From: an uncultured Hyphomicrobiales bacterium
GTDB lineage: Bacteria; Pseudomonadota; Alphaproteobacteria; Rhizobiales; Xanthobacteraceae
Length of the DNA stretch: 64,000 nucleotides
Assembly: GCA_903929045.1 (NCBI GenBank)
Contig: CAIYTE010000187.1
Span: 1 to 64,000 of the forward strand
Direction: 5' to 3'
The notes beneath the pieces were generated by a model that saw nothing but the letters and a program-made list of their open reading frames with translations, was not told the origin of the DNA and did not search any database. Each line of letters opens with the position of its first letter. The stretch's first letter is position 1. Positions 52,099-61,023 of the stretch are shown piece after piece. Made by a program: the position numbers and the translations under genes.

Positions 52099-52863
52099 TC
52101 AATTCACGGCCGAGAAAAACCGCGACAGCCGCAAGCCCTTGGCCCAGGTCCAGACCGGCTGGTCCTTCATGCCGAGATCCCACGAGCCGACGATGCCATC
52201 GACGCGGCCGACCAGATTGGCGACCGGCAGCATGCCGACGCCGCCTTGATCGAGCGGCACGCGGCTGTCGGCGGAGTTGTCGCGATTGTCGCCCATGACG
52301 AACAGATTATCGGGGGGCACCACGGTGTCCGGAATATTGTCGAGCGGCCCGTTGCGCGTCAGCTTGAAAATCGGATGCGCGCGATTGCCCGGCAGGGTTT
52401 CGATGAACCGTGCCGCGGTGATCGAACTGCCATCCTCTGTTTCGGCAGCGCCGTCACCATCGGCTTTCATCTCGACCGGCGTACCGTTGATCGAAACCCG
52501 ACCGTTCTCCAGCGAAATATGATCGCCGGGCAGGCCGATGACGCGCTTCACCCAGACCTGCGAGCGGTCGCCGGGCCAGCGGAAAACGACGACGTCGCCG
52601 TGCTTCGGCAGCGCGCCGAGATAGCGCTGTTCGGTTGGCAGCACGACGAAGGCGGGCAGGGACGCGGCGCTGTAGCCATAGGGAAACTTGGTCGCCAGCA
52701 ATTCGTCGCCGATGAGCAGCGTCGGCTCCATCGAGCCGGACGGCACATAGAACGGTTCGGCAATTGCCGTCTTGGCCGCAATCACGACCAGCACGATGGC
52801 GGCGATCTCGGCGACCGACCGCAGCAGCGACGATTTACGCGGCGAAACGGCGCTGTCGGTCAT
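52099..52863 (-). CDS. lepB: Signal peptidase I
   Basis: A 254-residue type I signal peptidase. One N-terminal transmembrane helix (about 14-34) anchors it. The catalytic Ser44 is in PSGSMEPTL and the general base Lys106 in VWVKRVIGLPGD, with the later GDNRDNSADSR motif. It cleaves Sec and Tat signal peptides. The ATG 52863 overlaps the tldD stop by ATGA, so the pair is translationally coupled; the longer frame up to 53088 overlaps tldD and is a shadow. Confidence 0.95.
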   Translation of the reverse strand: MTDSAVSPRKSSLLRSVAEIAAIVLVVIAAKTAIAEPFYVPSGSMEPTLLIGDELLATKFPYGYSAASLPAFVVLPTEQRYLGALPKHGDVVVFRWPGDRSQVWVKRVIGLPGDHISLENGRVSINGTPVEMKADGDGAAETEDGSSITAARFIETLPGNRAHPIFKLTRNGPLDNIPDTVVPPDNLFVMGDNRDNSADSRVPLDQGGVGMLPVANLVGRVDGIVGSWDLGMKDQPVWTWAKGLRLSRFFSAVN

Positions 52864-54281
52864 GCCGTGCCTCCGACAGTGATGCGGTCCATGCGCAGCG
52901 ACGGCTGGCCGACGCCGACCGGCACGCCCTGTCCGTTCTTGCCGCAAGTGCCGATGCCCGGATCGAGCGCGAAGTCGTTGCCGATCATCGAGATGCGATG
53001 CAGGTCGGTCGGGCCGTTGCCGATCAGCATGGCGCCCTTCACCGGCGCGGTAACCTTGCCGTTCTCGATCTTGTAGGCCTCGGTGCACTGGAACACGTAC
53101 TTGCCCGAGGTGATGTCGACCTGGCCGCCGCCGAAATTGACCGCGTAGAGGCCGTTCTTCACCGAGGCGATAATCTCGGCCGGATCTTTGTCGCCGGCGA
53201 GCATCGCGGTGTTGGTCATGCGCGGCATCGGCACATGCGCATGGCTTTCGCGGCGGCCATTGCCGGTCGGCTTCATGCCCATGAGGCGCGCATTCTGCCG
53301 GTCCTGCATGTAGCCGACGAGGATGCCGCCTTCGATCAGCACGGTGCGGTTGGTCGGCGTGCCTTCGTCGTCGATGGAGAGCGAGCCGCGGCGCGAGGCC
53401 AGTGTGCCGTCGTCGATCACGGTGACGCCCTTGGCGGCGACGCGTTGGCCCATCAGGCCGGCGAAGGCCGAGGTCTTCTTGCGGTTGAAGTCGCCTTCGA
53501 GGCCGTGACCGACGGCTTCGTGCAGCATGACGCCGGGCCAGCCGGAGCCGAGCACGACGTCCATTTCGCCCGCGGGGGCGGCGACGGCATCGAGGTTGAC
53601 CAGCGCCTGACGCACGGCCTCGTCGATGGCGGACTGCCAGTTGTTGGTGGCGATGAAGCGTTCGTAGCCTTCGCGGCCGCCGACGCCATGGCTGCCGGAT
53701 TCCTGCCGATCACCGCTGCCGGCCACGACCGATACGTTCATGCGTACCAGCGGGCGGATGTCGCGATAAGTCTCGCCGTCGGCGCGCAAAATCTCGACCA
53801 CCTGCCAGGTCGCGGCGAGGCTCGCCGTCACCTGACGCACGCGCGGATCCTTGGCGCGGGCATAGGCGTCCATCTGCTCGAGCAGCTTCACCTTTGTCTC
53901 GAAAGCCTGCGCGCCGAGCGGATTGTCGTCGCCATAGAGCTTGCGGTTGGTGCGGCCGGGCGCGTCGGCATAGGTGCCGGTGTGGCCGCTCTTCACGGCA
54001 CGCACGGCCTCGGCGGCGCGGGCCAGTGCGCCTTCCGACAGATCGGAGGCGTGGGCGTAGCCGACGGCCTCGTCCTTGACGGCACGCAGGCCGAACCCTT
54101 GTGACGTGTCGTAAGTCGCCGTTTTCAGGCGCCCGTTGTCGAAGGCCATGACCTCGGACTGGCGATATTCGAGAAACAGTTCGCCGTCGTCGGCGCCTTC
54201 GAGACCGCGGCCGATGAGCTGCTTGACCTTGGCTTTATCGAGGCCCGCGCGATCGATGAGCGAGGAGAGATTGTCGTCCAT
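52860..54281 (-). CDS. tldD: TldD metalloprotease
   Basis: A 473-residue TldD/PmbA-family protease subunit. The zinc-binding HExxxH is HEAVGH (residues 254-259), followed by GLEGDFNRKKTSAFAGLMGQ and the C-terminal MIGNDFALDPGIGTCGKNGQGVPVGVGQPS. With TldE/PmbA it degrades unfolded or peptide substrates such as antitoxins and microcin leader peptides; no tldE is in this window. It is coupled to lepB downstream by a 4-nt overlap. Confidence 0.95.
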   Translation of the reverse strand: MDDNLSSLIDRAGLDKAKVKQLIGRGLEGADDGELFLEYRQSEVMAFDNGRLKTATYDTSQGFGLRAVKDEAVGYAHASDLSEGALARAAEAVRAVKSGHTGTYADAPGRTNRKLYGDDNPLGAQAFETKVKLLEQMDAYARAKDPRVRQVTASLAATWQVVEILRADGETYRDIRPLVRMNVSVVAGSGDRQESGSHGVGGREGYERFIATNNWQSAIDEAVRQALVNLDAVAAPAGEMDVVLGSGWPGVMLHEAVGHGLEGDFNRKKTSAFAGLMGQRVAAKGVTVIDDGTLASRRGSLSIDDEGTPTNRTVLIEGGILVGYMQDRQNARLMGMKPTGNGRRESHAHVPMPRMTNTAMLAGDKDPAEIIASVKNGLYAVNFGGGQVDITSGKYVFQCTEAYKIENGKVTAPVKGAMLIGNGPTDLHRISMIGNDFALDPGIGTCGKNGQGVPVGVGQPSLRMDRITVGGTA

Positions 54282-54509
54282 ATTCTTTTACTCCGTCCGC
54301 TCCAGACATAAGCCGTGTCCGCCGATTTTGCGAGTGCGCGGTGTAGCCTTACCGCGACGGTGCGATCTGGTCTCTCAAATCAGGCCAAAAAGAGATTATC
54401 CAGACAATTCGAGTGAATTTAAAAGGCTGGATTTATGGGATTTCCAGCATCGTCGGCGCGATCGGCACAGACGTGCCTCAACCACCCGGTCGTCAAAAGC
54501 ACCTGACCC

Positions 54510-55694
54510 ATGATGCTCGACATTCCCACCTTGATGGTCATGGGGAGTTTCGTCGCTGCCTGTTCGGGCTCGGTGCTGATCGGCTCGTGGTGGCTCAACC
54601 AGCAACCTCCGGCGCTGTTGCATTGGGGTGGCGGCAGTCTCGTCGCCGCCGCCGGCATTCTGTCGCTCGCCTTCGGCGCCGTATGGCACGATCCGTTGCT
54701 GCTGGTCCTTGGCAATATCCTCATGCCGCTCGCCGCCGGCCTGCAATGGCAGGGCGCCCGGCTTTATGACCGCAAATCGACGCCGCTTACCGTGGTGCTG
54801 GGCGGCGCGGTGCTCGTCATTCTCGCGGCGGCAATACCGTCCGCCCGGGGCGCGCTTGCCGGACTCGGACTGGTGCTCAACACGCTGTACCTGATGGCGA
54901 CGGCCGTGGCGTTCTGGCAAGCGCGGACGCCGCAATTGCCGGCGCGCTGGCCGATGATTCTTTTCATGTGTGTTCATGCCGCGGTGATGTTCATCGGCGC
55001 GGGAACTGTGGTCACCGGCGCGTTCACGCATGCGCCACCGCTTCTCAGCATGTTCGGCATCATCCACTTCGAGAGCATCCTGTTCTCGATCGGCTCGGCG
55101 ATGTGCCTGGTCGCGCTGGTGAAGGGCCGCAACGAGGCGGCGGCGCGTTACGACGCCGGTATCGATTCGCTGACCGGCATCGCCAATCGCGCGTCCTTCA
55201 TTGCCAGCGCCGAGCAGGCGCTGGCGCAGTGCCGCAAGGATGGCGTGCCGGCATCGGTCGTCATGTTCGATCTCGACCGGTTCAAGGCGGTCAACGACAC
55301 GCATGGCCATGCCATCGGCGATGCCGTCATCCGTAAATTCTGCGGCGTCGTGAATATGGCACTGCGCCCGAACGATATTTTCGGCCGGCTTGGCGGCGAG
55401 GAATTCGCGCTGGTGTTGCCGCGGTCCGGCGTCGAACCGGCGATGATCCGCGCCGACCGGATTCGCGCGGCTTTCGCCGAAGAAGGCCGCGTTGTGAAAG
55501 AGATTGCGGTGAAAGCGACGGTGAGCTGCGGCATCGCTGTGAGCGTGATCGGTGACGCAACACTCTCGGCATTGCTGGAGCAGGCCGACGAGGCGCTTTA
55601 TCGCGCCAAGAGCGAGGGCCGCAATCGCGTCCGCCGTGGCGGACAAGCTGCCCTCGACGAAGAGCCCACCGCGCCCGTGATCCGCGTCGCCTAG
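54510..55694 (+). CDS. Diguanylate cyclase
   Basis: A 394-residue membrane GGDEF protein. Residues 1-215 form about six hydrophobic helices (a 7TM-like sensor region). The catalytic domain has GGEEF (about residues 295-299) after DLDRFKAVNDTHGH, so it should be active, making c-di-GMP. The inhibitory I-site RxxD is present as RPND five residues upstream of GGEEF, indicating product feedback. It is convergent with the spermidine-synthase-like gene (4-nt gap). Confidence 0.92.
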   Translation: MMLDIPTLMVMGSFVAACSGSVLIGSWWLNQQPPALLHWGGGSLVAAAGILSLAFGAVWHDPLLLVLGNILMPLAAGLQWQGARLYDRKSTPLTVVLGGAVLVILAAAIPSARGALAGLGLVLNTLYLMATAVAFWQARTPQLPARWPMILFMCVHAAVMFIGAGTVVTGAFTHAPPLLSMFGIIHFESILFSIGSAMCLVALVKGRNEAAARYDAGIDSLTGIANRASFIASAEQALAQCRKDGVPASVVMFDLDRFKAVNDTHGHAIGDAVIRKFCGVVNMALRPNDIFGRLGGEEFALVLPRSGVEPAMIRADRIRAAFAEEGRVVKEIAVKATVSCGIAVSVIGDATLSALLEQADEALYRAKSEGRNRVRRGGQAALDEEPTAPVIRVA

Positions 55695-55698
55695 CGCT

Positions 55699-56385
55699 TC
55701 AGGCAGACCGTTTGGCGCGTGTCGCGGTCCAGATCAGATGCTGCGCGCCGCCGCGCGGGCCCTTGGCGCGCACGGCGATTTCCTTCACCGTGAATCGTGT
55801 CTTGCGCAGGCGCGCAGCGAATTCTTCGTGCGGGGCCGACGACCAGATCGCCAGCACGCCGCCCGGCTTGAGTGCCGCATGCGCCGCGCGCAGACCCTTG
55901 TCGTCATACAGCGCGTCGTTCGCGACGCGGCTGAGACCTTCCGGCCCGTTATCGACGTCGAGCAGGATAGCGTCGTATTCCAGCCGCGCGGCACGGATGA
56001 GTTCGCCGACGTCCTTCACATGAATCTTGGTGCGCGGATCGTCGAGGCTGCCGGCGAAGATCTCGGCCATCGGGCCGCGCGCCCATTTGACGACTTCGGG
56101 CACCAGTTCGGCGACGGCGATGTGGGCGCCGGGGCTCAGAATTTTCAGGGCCGCGCGCAGGGTGAAGCCCATGCCGAGCCCGCCGATCAGGATCTTCGGC
56201 GCCTTGGCGGCGCGCATGCTGTCGCAGGCCATGGTCGCCAGCGCCTGTTCGGTGGCACTGAGCCGGTTGCTCATGAGCTGATTGTCGCCCAACGCGATGA
56301 CGAATTCGGTGCCGCGCTGTTTCAGCGTCAGCATTTCCTTGCCGCCGGGGACCTTCGCGGCGTCGAGAACTTTCCACGGAATCAT
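55699..56385 (-). CDS. Spermidine-synthase-like methyltransferase-fold protein
   Basis: A 228-residue soluble Rossmann-type protein with ILIGGLGMGFTLRAAL (glycine-rich loop), the acidic VAELVPEVV strand end, and a late LLDVDNGPEGLSR motif. This resembles polyamine synthase/spermidine-synthase family members that act on decarboxylated SAM, but the DNGP segment differs from the catalytic GGGD region, so the reaction is uncertain. It is on the minus strand, downstream of the ene-reductase terminator. Confidence 0.72.
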   Translation of the reverse strand: MIPWKVLDAAKVPGGKEMLTLKQRGTEFVIALGDNQLMSNRLSATEQALATMACDSMRAAKAPKILIGGLGMGFTLRAALKILSPGAHIAVAELVPEVVKWARGPMAEIFAGSLDDPRTKIHVKDVGELIRAARLEYDAILLDVDNGPEGLSRVANDALYDDKGLRAAHAALKPGGVLAIWSSAPHEEFAARLRKTRFTVKEIAVRAKGPRGGAQHLIWTATRAKRSA

Positions 56386-56415
56386 GGCGACCCTCTATCA
56401 GGTCGGCGGCGGGAC

Positions 56416-56456
56416 AAAAAGAGACGCGCGGCGTGAGGGGGTGTCACGCCGCGCGT
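56416..56456 (-). terminator. Intrinsic terminator after the ene-reductase gene
   Basis: A 13-bp perfect stem ACGCGCGGCGTGA (56424-56436) with TCACGCCGCGCGT (56444-56456). On the minus strand it is followed, 3 nt on, by TTTTT (plus-strand AAAAA at 56416-56420). Confidence 0.85.
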
Positions 56457-56475
56457 TCTTCAGTGACAGCCGGTA

Positions 56476-57555
56476 TCAGGCCGTCAGTGCCGGATAGTCG
56501 GTGTAGCCCTTGGCGCCGGGCGTGTAGAACGTGCTGGCGTCAAACGCGTTGAGCGCGGCCTTCTTCTTGAAGCGCGCGACCAGATCCGGATTGGCGAGGA
56601 AGCCCTTGCCGAAAGCGATGAGGTCGCCCTTCTTCGCCTCGAGATCGGCTTCGGCGCGCGCCGCGTCATAGCCGCCCGACAGGATCAAGGTGTTCTTGAA
56701 CGACTTGCGGAACGTCGCCTTGATCGAATCCGGCACGACCGGCGCGCCCTGCGCCGAATGATCGACGAGGTGGACGTAGACCAGGCCGATCGCGTTGAGC
56801 TTTTCGGCGAGATAGGCGTAGTCCTTCTCCAGTTCCGGATAGAGCGGCATGTCGTTGAACACGCCGAACGGCGACAGCCGCATGCCGACTTTGTCGGCGC
56901 CGATGGCGGCAACGCAGGCTTCGGCAACTTCCAGCACGAAGCGCGCGCGGCCTTCGATCGAGCCGCCGTATTCGTCGGTGCGGGTGTTGCTGTTCGGGCG
57001 GATGAACTGCTCGAGCAGATAGCCGTTGGCGGCATGCAATTCGATGCCGTCGAAGCCGGCCTTCACGGCGTTCTTCGCGGCGGTGACGAATTCCTCCTTC
57101 GTCGCCTTGAGGCCGGCGGCGTCGAGCGCTTCCGGCACCGGATGATCCTTCATGCCTTCGGAATCGGTGTACATCTGACCGGCGGCTTTGACCGCGGACG
57201 GCGCAACGACCTTGGCGCCCTTCGGCAGGTTATTCTGATGGCCGATACGGCCGGTGTGCATCAGCTGCACGAAAATCTTGGCGCCCTTGGCGTGGGCGGC
57301 GTCGGTGACCTTTTTCCAGCCCGCGACCTGCTCGTCGGAATAGACGCCGGGGATGCGCGCATAGCCGAGGCCATTCGGCGAGGGTGAGGTGCCTTCGGTA
57401 ATGAGAAGGCCGGCGGTGGCGCGCTGGCCGTAATATTCGGCCATCAGATCGTTGGGGATGTTGCCCAACGCGCGGCTGCGCGTCAGCGGGCACATCACCA
57501 TATGATTTTGCAGCGTCAGCGATCCCAGCTTGGCCTCGGAAAAGAGCAACGACAT
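56476..57555 (-). CDS. Old-yellow-enzyme-type ene-reductase
   Basis: A 359-residue FMN-dependent ene-reductase (NemA/OYE family). Characteristic segments are MCPLTRSRA, the LMHTGRIGHQNN active-site loop, HAANGYLLEQFIRPNSNTR, and YGGSIEGRARF. It reduces activated C=C bonds with NADPH, and may detoxify electrophiles. ATG 57555 is chosen because AAGGAA lies 6 nt upstream; the frame runs open to 57639. It is divergent from a quinone oxidoreductase gene, a common pairing for electrophile stress genes. Confidence 0.93.
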   Translation of the reverse strand: MSLLFSEAKLGSLTLQNHMVMCPLTRSRALGNIPNDLMAEYYGQRATAGLLITEGTSPSPNGLGYARIPGVYSDEQVAGWKKVTDAAHAKGAKIFVQLMHTGRIGHQNNLPKGAKVVAPSAVKAAGQMYTDSEGMKDHPVPEALDAAGLKATKEEFVTAAKNAVKAGFDGIELHAANGYLLEQFIRPNSNTRTDEYGGSIEGRARFVLEVAEACVAAIGADKVGMRLSPFGVFNDMPLYPELEKDYAYLAEKLNAIGLVYVHLVDHSAQGAPVVPDSIKATFRKSFKNTLILSGGYDAARAEADLEAKKGDLIAFGKGFLANPDLVARFKKKAALNAFDASTFYTPGAKGYTDYPALTA

Positions 57556-57742
57556 GAGCGGTTCCTTCTGGGGTTGATGTCCCCATTGAGTGGAAAATGT
57601 AACGCCCATGGCAGATGGGGAATCCGGGGCGAATGGCAAGCGCCCGCGACTAAGACAAAAGCCGGTAACATGGATGTGCCTGTGCTATTGGCTTCGGCGA
57701 AAGCCGCGCTATCGGCGGCATCCGATAAACGGGGAGACGACC

Positions 57743-58663
57743 ATGAAGGCTGTATTACTGCCGGAGCACGGCGGGGCCGAAAAACTGACCTATGGCGACG
57801 CGCCCGATCCGGTGGCCGGCGCCGGTGAGGTGGTCGTCGATATCCATGCCGCCTCCGTCAACGGCGCCGATCCCAAAGTGCGCACCGGCAATGGCCGCTA
57901 CCGGCTCGACAAGTTTCCGCAGATTCTCGGCCGCGATTTTTCCGGCATTGTCAGCGCGGTCGGCGCCGGCGTGACCGACTTCAAGGTGGGCGACGCCGTA
58001 TTCGGCGTCACCGATCAGGGCATCGAAGGCGCCTACGCCGAGAAGATTGCGATCAAGGCGAACATCGTCGCCAAGAAGCCGGACAGTCTCAGCCATGCCG
58101 AAGTCGCGGCGCTTGGCCTGACCAGCCTCACCGCGCTGGTCGCGATCGAGGACACCGCGCATCTGAAAGCCGGGCAAACCATTCTCATTCAGGGCGGCGC
58201 CGGTGGTGTCGCCAGCTTTGCCGTGCAACTGGCCAAGCACATCGGCGCCAAAGTGATCGTGACGGCGAGCGCGGGCAATCATGATTATGTGCGCGGCCTC
58301 GGCGCCGACCAGATCATCGATTACAACAAGGAGGACTTCACCAAGATCGGCCCGATCTGCGACGTCGTGTTCGACACGGTCGGCGGCAGCGTGCGCGAGG
58401 GCAGCTACAAGGTGCTCAAATCCGGCGGCAAGCTTGTCTGGATTTCACCGGGCCCGGACGGTGTCACCCGCGCCGATGTCGAAACGCTCAAGCCGGATGT
58501 GAAGCGCGACCGCGCTCATCTCGAACGCATGGTCGATCTGGTGCGCATGGGCGCGGTGAAGCCGCCGGCCATCAAGCACTTCAAGCTCAGCCAGGCGACC
58601 GAAGCGCACAAGATCAGCGAAGGCCGGCATCTCACCGGCAAGCTGGTGTTCGACGTGCGCTAG
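57743..58663 (+). CDS. NADPH-dependent quinone oxidoreductase
   Basis: A 306-residue medium-chain dehydrogenase/reductase without the structural zinc motif (QOR branch). The GROES-like N-terminal half has ILGRDFSGIVSAVGAGV, and the Rossmann loop is ILIQGGAGGVASFAVQLAKH. It likely reduces quinones or enones with NADPH. ATG 57743 has GGGGAG 6 nt upstream. It is divergent from the ene-reductase gene and convergent with the hydratase-like gene. Confidence 0.9.
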   Translation: MKAVLLPEHGGAEKLTYGDAPDPVAGAGEVVVDIHAASVNGADPKVRTGNGRYRLDKFPQILGRDFSGIVSAVGAGVTDFKVGDAVFGVTDQGIEGAYAEKIAIKANIVAKKPDSLSHAEVAALGLTSLTALVAIEDTAHLKAGQTILIQGGAGGVASFAVQLAKHIGAKVIVTASAGNHDYVRGLGADQIIDYNKEDFTKIGPICDVVFDTVGGSVREGSYKVLKSGGKLVWISPGPDGVTRADVETLKPDVKRDRAHLERMVDLVRMGAVKPPAIKHFKLSQATEAHKISEGRHLTGKLVFDVR

Positions 58664-58671
58664 CGGCCACC

Positions 58672-58745
58672 GTCATACCGCGCGAAGGCGCGGTATCCAG
58701 CTCTTCGTCCTTAAAGCGCTGGATCGTCCGCCTGCGCGGACGATG
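58672..58745. repeat. Family-B palindromic element at a convergent junction
   Basis: GTCATACCGCGCGAAGGCGCGGTATCCAGC and GCTGGATCGTCCGCCTGCGCGGACGATGA. It lies 8 nt after the quinone oxidoreductase stop and 3 nt before the hydratase stop. Confidence 0.85.
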
Positions 58746-58748
58746 AAA

Positions 58749-59456
58749 TCAATCCCGCGCGAAACTGACGCTCACTTCCCCGATCGGATCGAGCGCGTGC
58801 GTCAACTCGGTGTCGTCGCCCTCCAGCATGATCGGCGGCGTGATCGAGCCGGTGATGATGACGTCACCGGCCTTCAAGGTCTCGCCGAAGGCCGACAGGG
58901 TATTGGCGACATGCGCGACGATCTCCGGCAGCTTGCCGGTGAGCGCTTCCGGATCGGTAGTGTTGGCGAATTGCGCGCCCTTGCGGATGACGCGGGACGT
59001 CAGCCCTGCGGTCGAGCCGCCGAAACGCGTATTGCCGCACAGGATGACGTGGCGCTGATAGATGTCGCCTTCCAGCACGACGTCGAGATTGTCCGGCGTC
59101 GGCACAGGATCGAGATCGGCGATTTCGATGGCCGGGAAAATCTCCTTCACCGCGGCAAGCGCGGTGTCGGGCGTCGCGCCGCCGCGCAGGTCGCTCATCA
59201 TGCGCACGCAGATTTCCGCTTCCGCCACCGGTTTGACGTAACCCTCCAGCGAAAGGGTGCCGCCGGACAGCAGCAGCGCGCGCTGCATCAGGAAGCCGAC
59301 CACCGGGGCCTTGAGCCCGAGCTTTTCCATCGCGGCCGGCGCACCGAGGCCCACTTTCCAGCCGAGCGGACGCTCGCCGGCGGCGATGCGCGCCTGCCGC
59401 TTCGCCAGTTGCAGCGGCATGCCTTTTTGGATGAGCGGGTGGTCCCAGGCTTTCAT
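58749..59456 (-). CDS. 2-oxopent-4-enoate hydratase / FAH-type enzyme
   Basis: A 235-residue hydratase-type protein of the MhpD/FAH fold (WKVGLGAPAAMEKLGLKAPVVGF, VAEAEICVRMMSDL metal-site acidic residues, VIITGSITPPI). Family members hydrate 2-oxo-4-enoates from ring cleavage or act on fumarylacetoacetate. ATG at 59456 is the family start; an in-frame extension to 59573 would run through a palindrome. It is the downstream gene of the minus-strand run that begins at 63828. Confidence 0.82.
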   Translation of the reverse strand: MKAWDHPLIQKGMPLQLAKRQARIAAGERPLGWKVGLGAPAAMEKLGLKAPVVGFLMQRALLLSGGTLSLEGYVKPVAEAEICVRMMSDLRGGATPDTALAAVKEIFPAIEIADLDPVPTPDNLDVVLEGDIYQRHVILCGNTRFGGSTAGLTSRVIRKGAQFANTTDPEALTGKLPEIVAHVANTLSAFGETLKAGDVIITGSITPPIMLEGDDTELTHALDPIGEVSVSFARD

Positions 59457-59469
59457 TTTCGATCCCTCA

Positions 59470-59570
59470 GTCATTCCGGGGCACGAGCATTGCGAGCGAA
59501 CCCGGAATCCAGAAAAATTTGAGGAGCACCTGGATTCCTGGTCCGACCCTTCGGGTCGTCCCGGAATGAC
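59470..59570. repeat. Family-A palindromic element
   Basis: GTCATTCCGGGGCACGAGC...GAACCCGGAATCCAG and CTGGATTCCTGGTCC...GTCGTCCCGGAATGAC, between the hydratase start (59456) and the cupin stop (59574). Confidence 0.85.
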
Positions 59571-59573
59571 CAA

Positions 59574-60062
59574 TTACTTGTGGTGCTCCGGATGCACTTC
59601 ATAACCTGAGTCGTCGATGGTGCCAGCGCCCATCCAGCCCCAGACCAGCACGACGTCTTCTTTCGAGGTGTTATTGAACCCGTGCCAGCAGTCGCGGGGC
59701 GAGAACACCACGTCGCCTTCGACCGACGGTTCAAGGCCGTCGCCGGTGATGATGTGGCCCTGGCCCTTGAGCACGATGAAAAATTCGTCGCAGTTGTGAT
59801 GGCGATGGCTTTCGTGGCTGGCGCCGGGCTTGAGCACGGTCCAGCCGACGACGTTGTCGGTGCCGGCGGTTTTCTTGTCGATCAGGAATTGCACCTGCAT
59901 GTCGACCCAACCGTCTTCGCGCTTGAGGCCCTCGACCTTCGGCACGTCCTTGAGGTTGGTGCGGTACATCGCCAGGGTTTTCTGGCCTTCGTTCATGACC
60001 TTTGCCGCTCCTTTAAGTCCGGCCGCCAAGGCGGCGCCGAATTTTTCTGCTCCCGACGTCAT
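59574..60062 (-). CDS. Cupin-domain protein
   Basis: A 162-residue protein with an N-terminal helical part and a single cupin barrel from about residue 50. Metal-site residues are in SHESHRHHNCDEFFIVLKG (His, His, Glu) and CWHGFNN (His). It is coupled to the dehydrogenase gene by ATGA (60059-60062). Dioxygenase or isomerase activity is possible; function not determined. Confidence 0.78.
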   Translation of the reverse strand: MTSGAEKFGAALAAGLKGAAKVMNEGQKTLAMYRTNLKDVPKVEGLKREDGWVDMQVQFLIDKKTAGTDNVVGWTVLKPGASHESHRHHNCDEFFIVLKGQGHIITGDGLEPSVEGDVVFSPRDCWHGFNNTSKEDVVLVWGWMGAGTIDDSGYEVHPEHHK

Positions 60063-60940
60063 TTTTGTCCTCCCAAGCGCCGATAAACCTGATGTGCGAC
60101 GACGAAATCATTGCCGTCGATGCCGAGGCCGCGGCAGGCGTTCATCATTTCGTTTGCCGCCGCCGCGAGCGGCACCGGCGAACCGAGCGTGCGGCCGAGA
60201 TTGAGCGCGAGGATCATGTCCTTCTGCTGCAACGTCACGTCGGCGAGCGGCACGTCCGGCATCTTGCCGTCGAGCACGAAAGGCCCGCGATAGCCGAGCA
60301 CCGGCGAGGCCGCGACGCTGTTGAGGATGGCGTTGACCACGGCCTCGCGCGCGACGCCGCCTTTTTCCGCAAGCGCAACGGCTTCGCCGAAAGCAATGAC
60401 CTCGACCATCAGCAACAGATTGACGGCAATCTTGGTCTGACAGGCGAGGCCATTGTCGCCGATGCGCATGACCTTGGGGCCGATGGCGAGCAGCACCGGC
60501 TTGGCGCGCTCGAAAGCGGCCTCATCGCCGCCGATCATCACCGAGGCATTGCCGGCCTTGACGGTGACCGGCGATCCGGAGAGCGGACCATCGAGCATGA
60601 TCGATCCGGCCTTGGCGAATTCCGCCGCGACTTCGCGGCTGGCATCCGGCTCGATCGTGCTCATGTCGATATAGATGCCGCCCTTCTTCAGACCGGAGAC
60701 AATGCCGTCCGGTCCGAGCGCGACGGCTTTCACCGCCTTCGAGTCGGTGACGATCGAAAACACGATGTCCGACTGCGCCGCGACATCACGCGGCGTGGTC
60801 GCCCACAGCATGCCGCTCTTGATGAGCGGCATGGCTTTTTCTTTCGATCTGTTCCAGCCGGTGACTTGATGACCGGCGGCCATCAGACGCGGGACGATCA
60901 ATTCGCCCATCGCGCCCAGTCCGATAAATCCGAGATTCAC
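60059..60940 (-). CDS. 3-hydroxyisobutyrate-dehydrogenase-like oxidoreductase
   Basis: A 293-residue NAD(P)-dependent beta-hydroxyacid dehydrogenase. N-terminal LGFIGLGAMGELIVPRLMAAGHQVTGWNRS is the nucleotide site, DGPLSGSPVTVKAGNASVMIGG the substrate loop, and CQTKIAVNLLL holds the catalytic Lys. Members act on 3-hydroxyisobutyrate, tartronate semialdehyde and similar short hydroxyacids. GTG at 60940 is the start with GGAG 7 nt upstream; the frame extends to 61246 but only into the upstream gene. Confidence 0.88.
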   Translation of the reverse strand: MNLGFIGLGAMGELIVPRLMAAGHQVTGWNRSKEKAMPLIKSGMLWATTPRDVAAQSDIVFSIVTDSKAVKAVALGPDGIVSGLKKGGIYIDMSTIEPDASREVAAEFAKAGSIMLDGPLSGSPVTVKAGNASVMIGGDEAAFERAKPVLLAIGPKVMRIGDNGLACQTKIAVNLLLMVEVIAFGEAVALAEKGGVAREAVVNAILNSVAASPVLGYRGPFVLDGKMPDVPLADVTLQQKDMILALNLGRTLGSPVPLAAAANEMMNACRGLGIDGNDFVVAHQVYRRLGGQK

Positions 60941-61023
60941 GTAACGTCTCCACCCAAATCTTTTTGCTCGCGACAGCGAGGCGAACAGTATCCACCGATC
61001 GGGCAGGGAAGGCGAGAGAATCG

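Noticed and set aside
17006-59570. A possible CRISPR array made from the repeated palindromes
   Set aside because: The copies are kilobases apart, differ in sequence, and lack regular spacers or cas genes.
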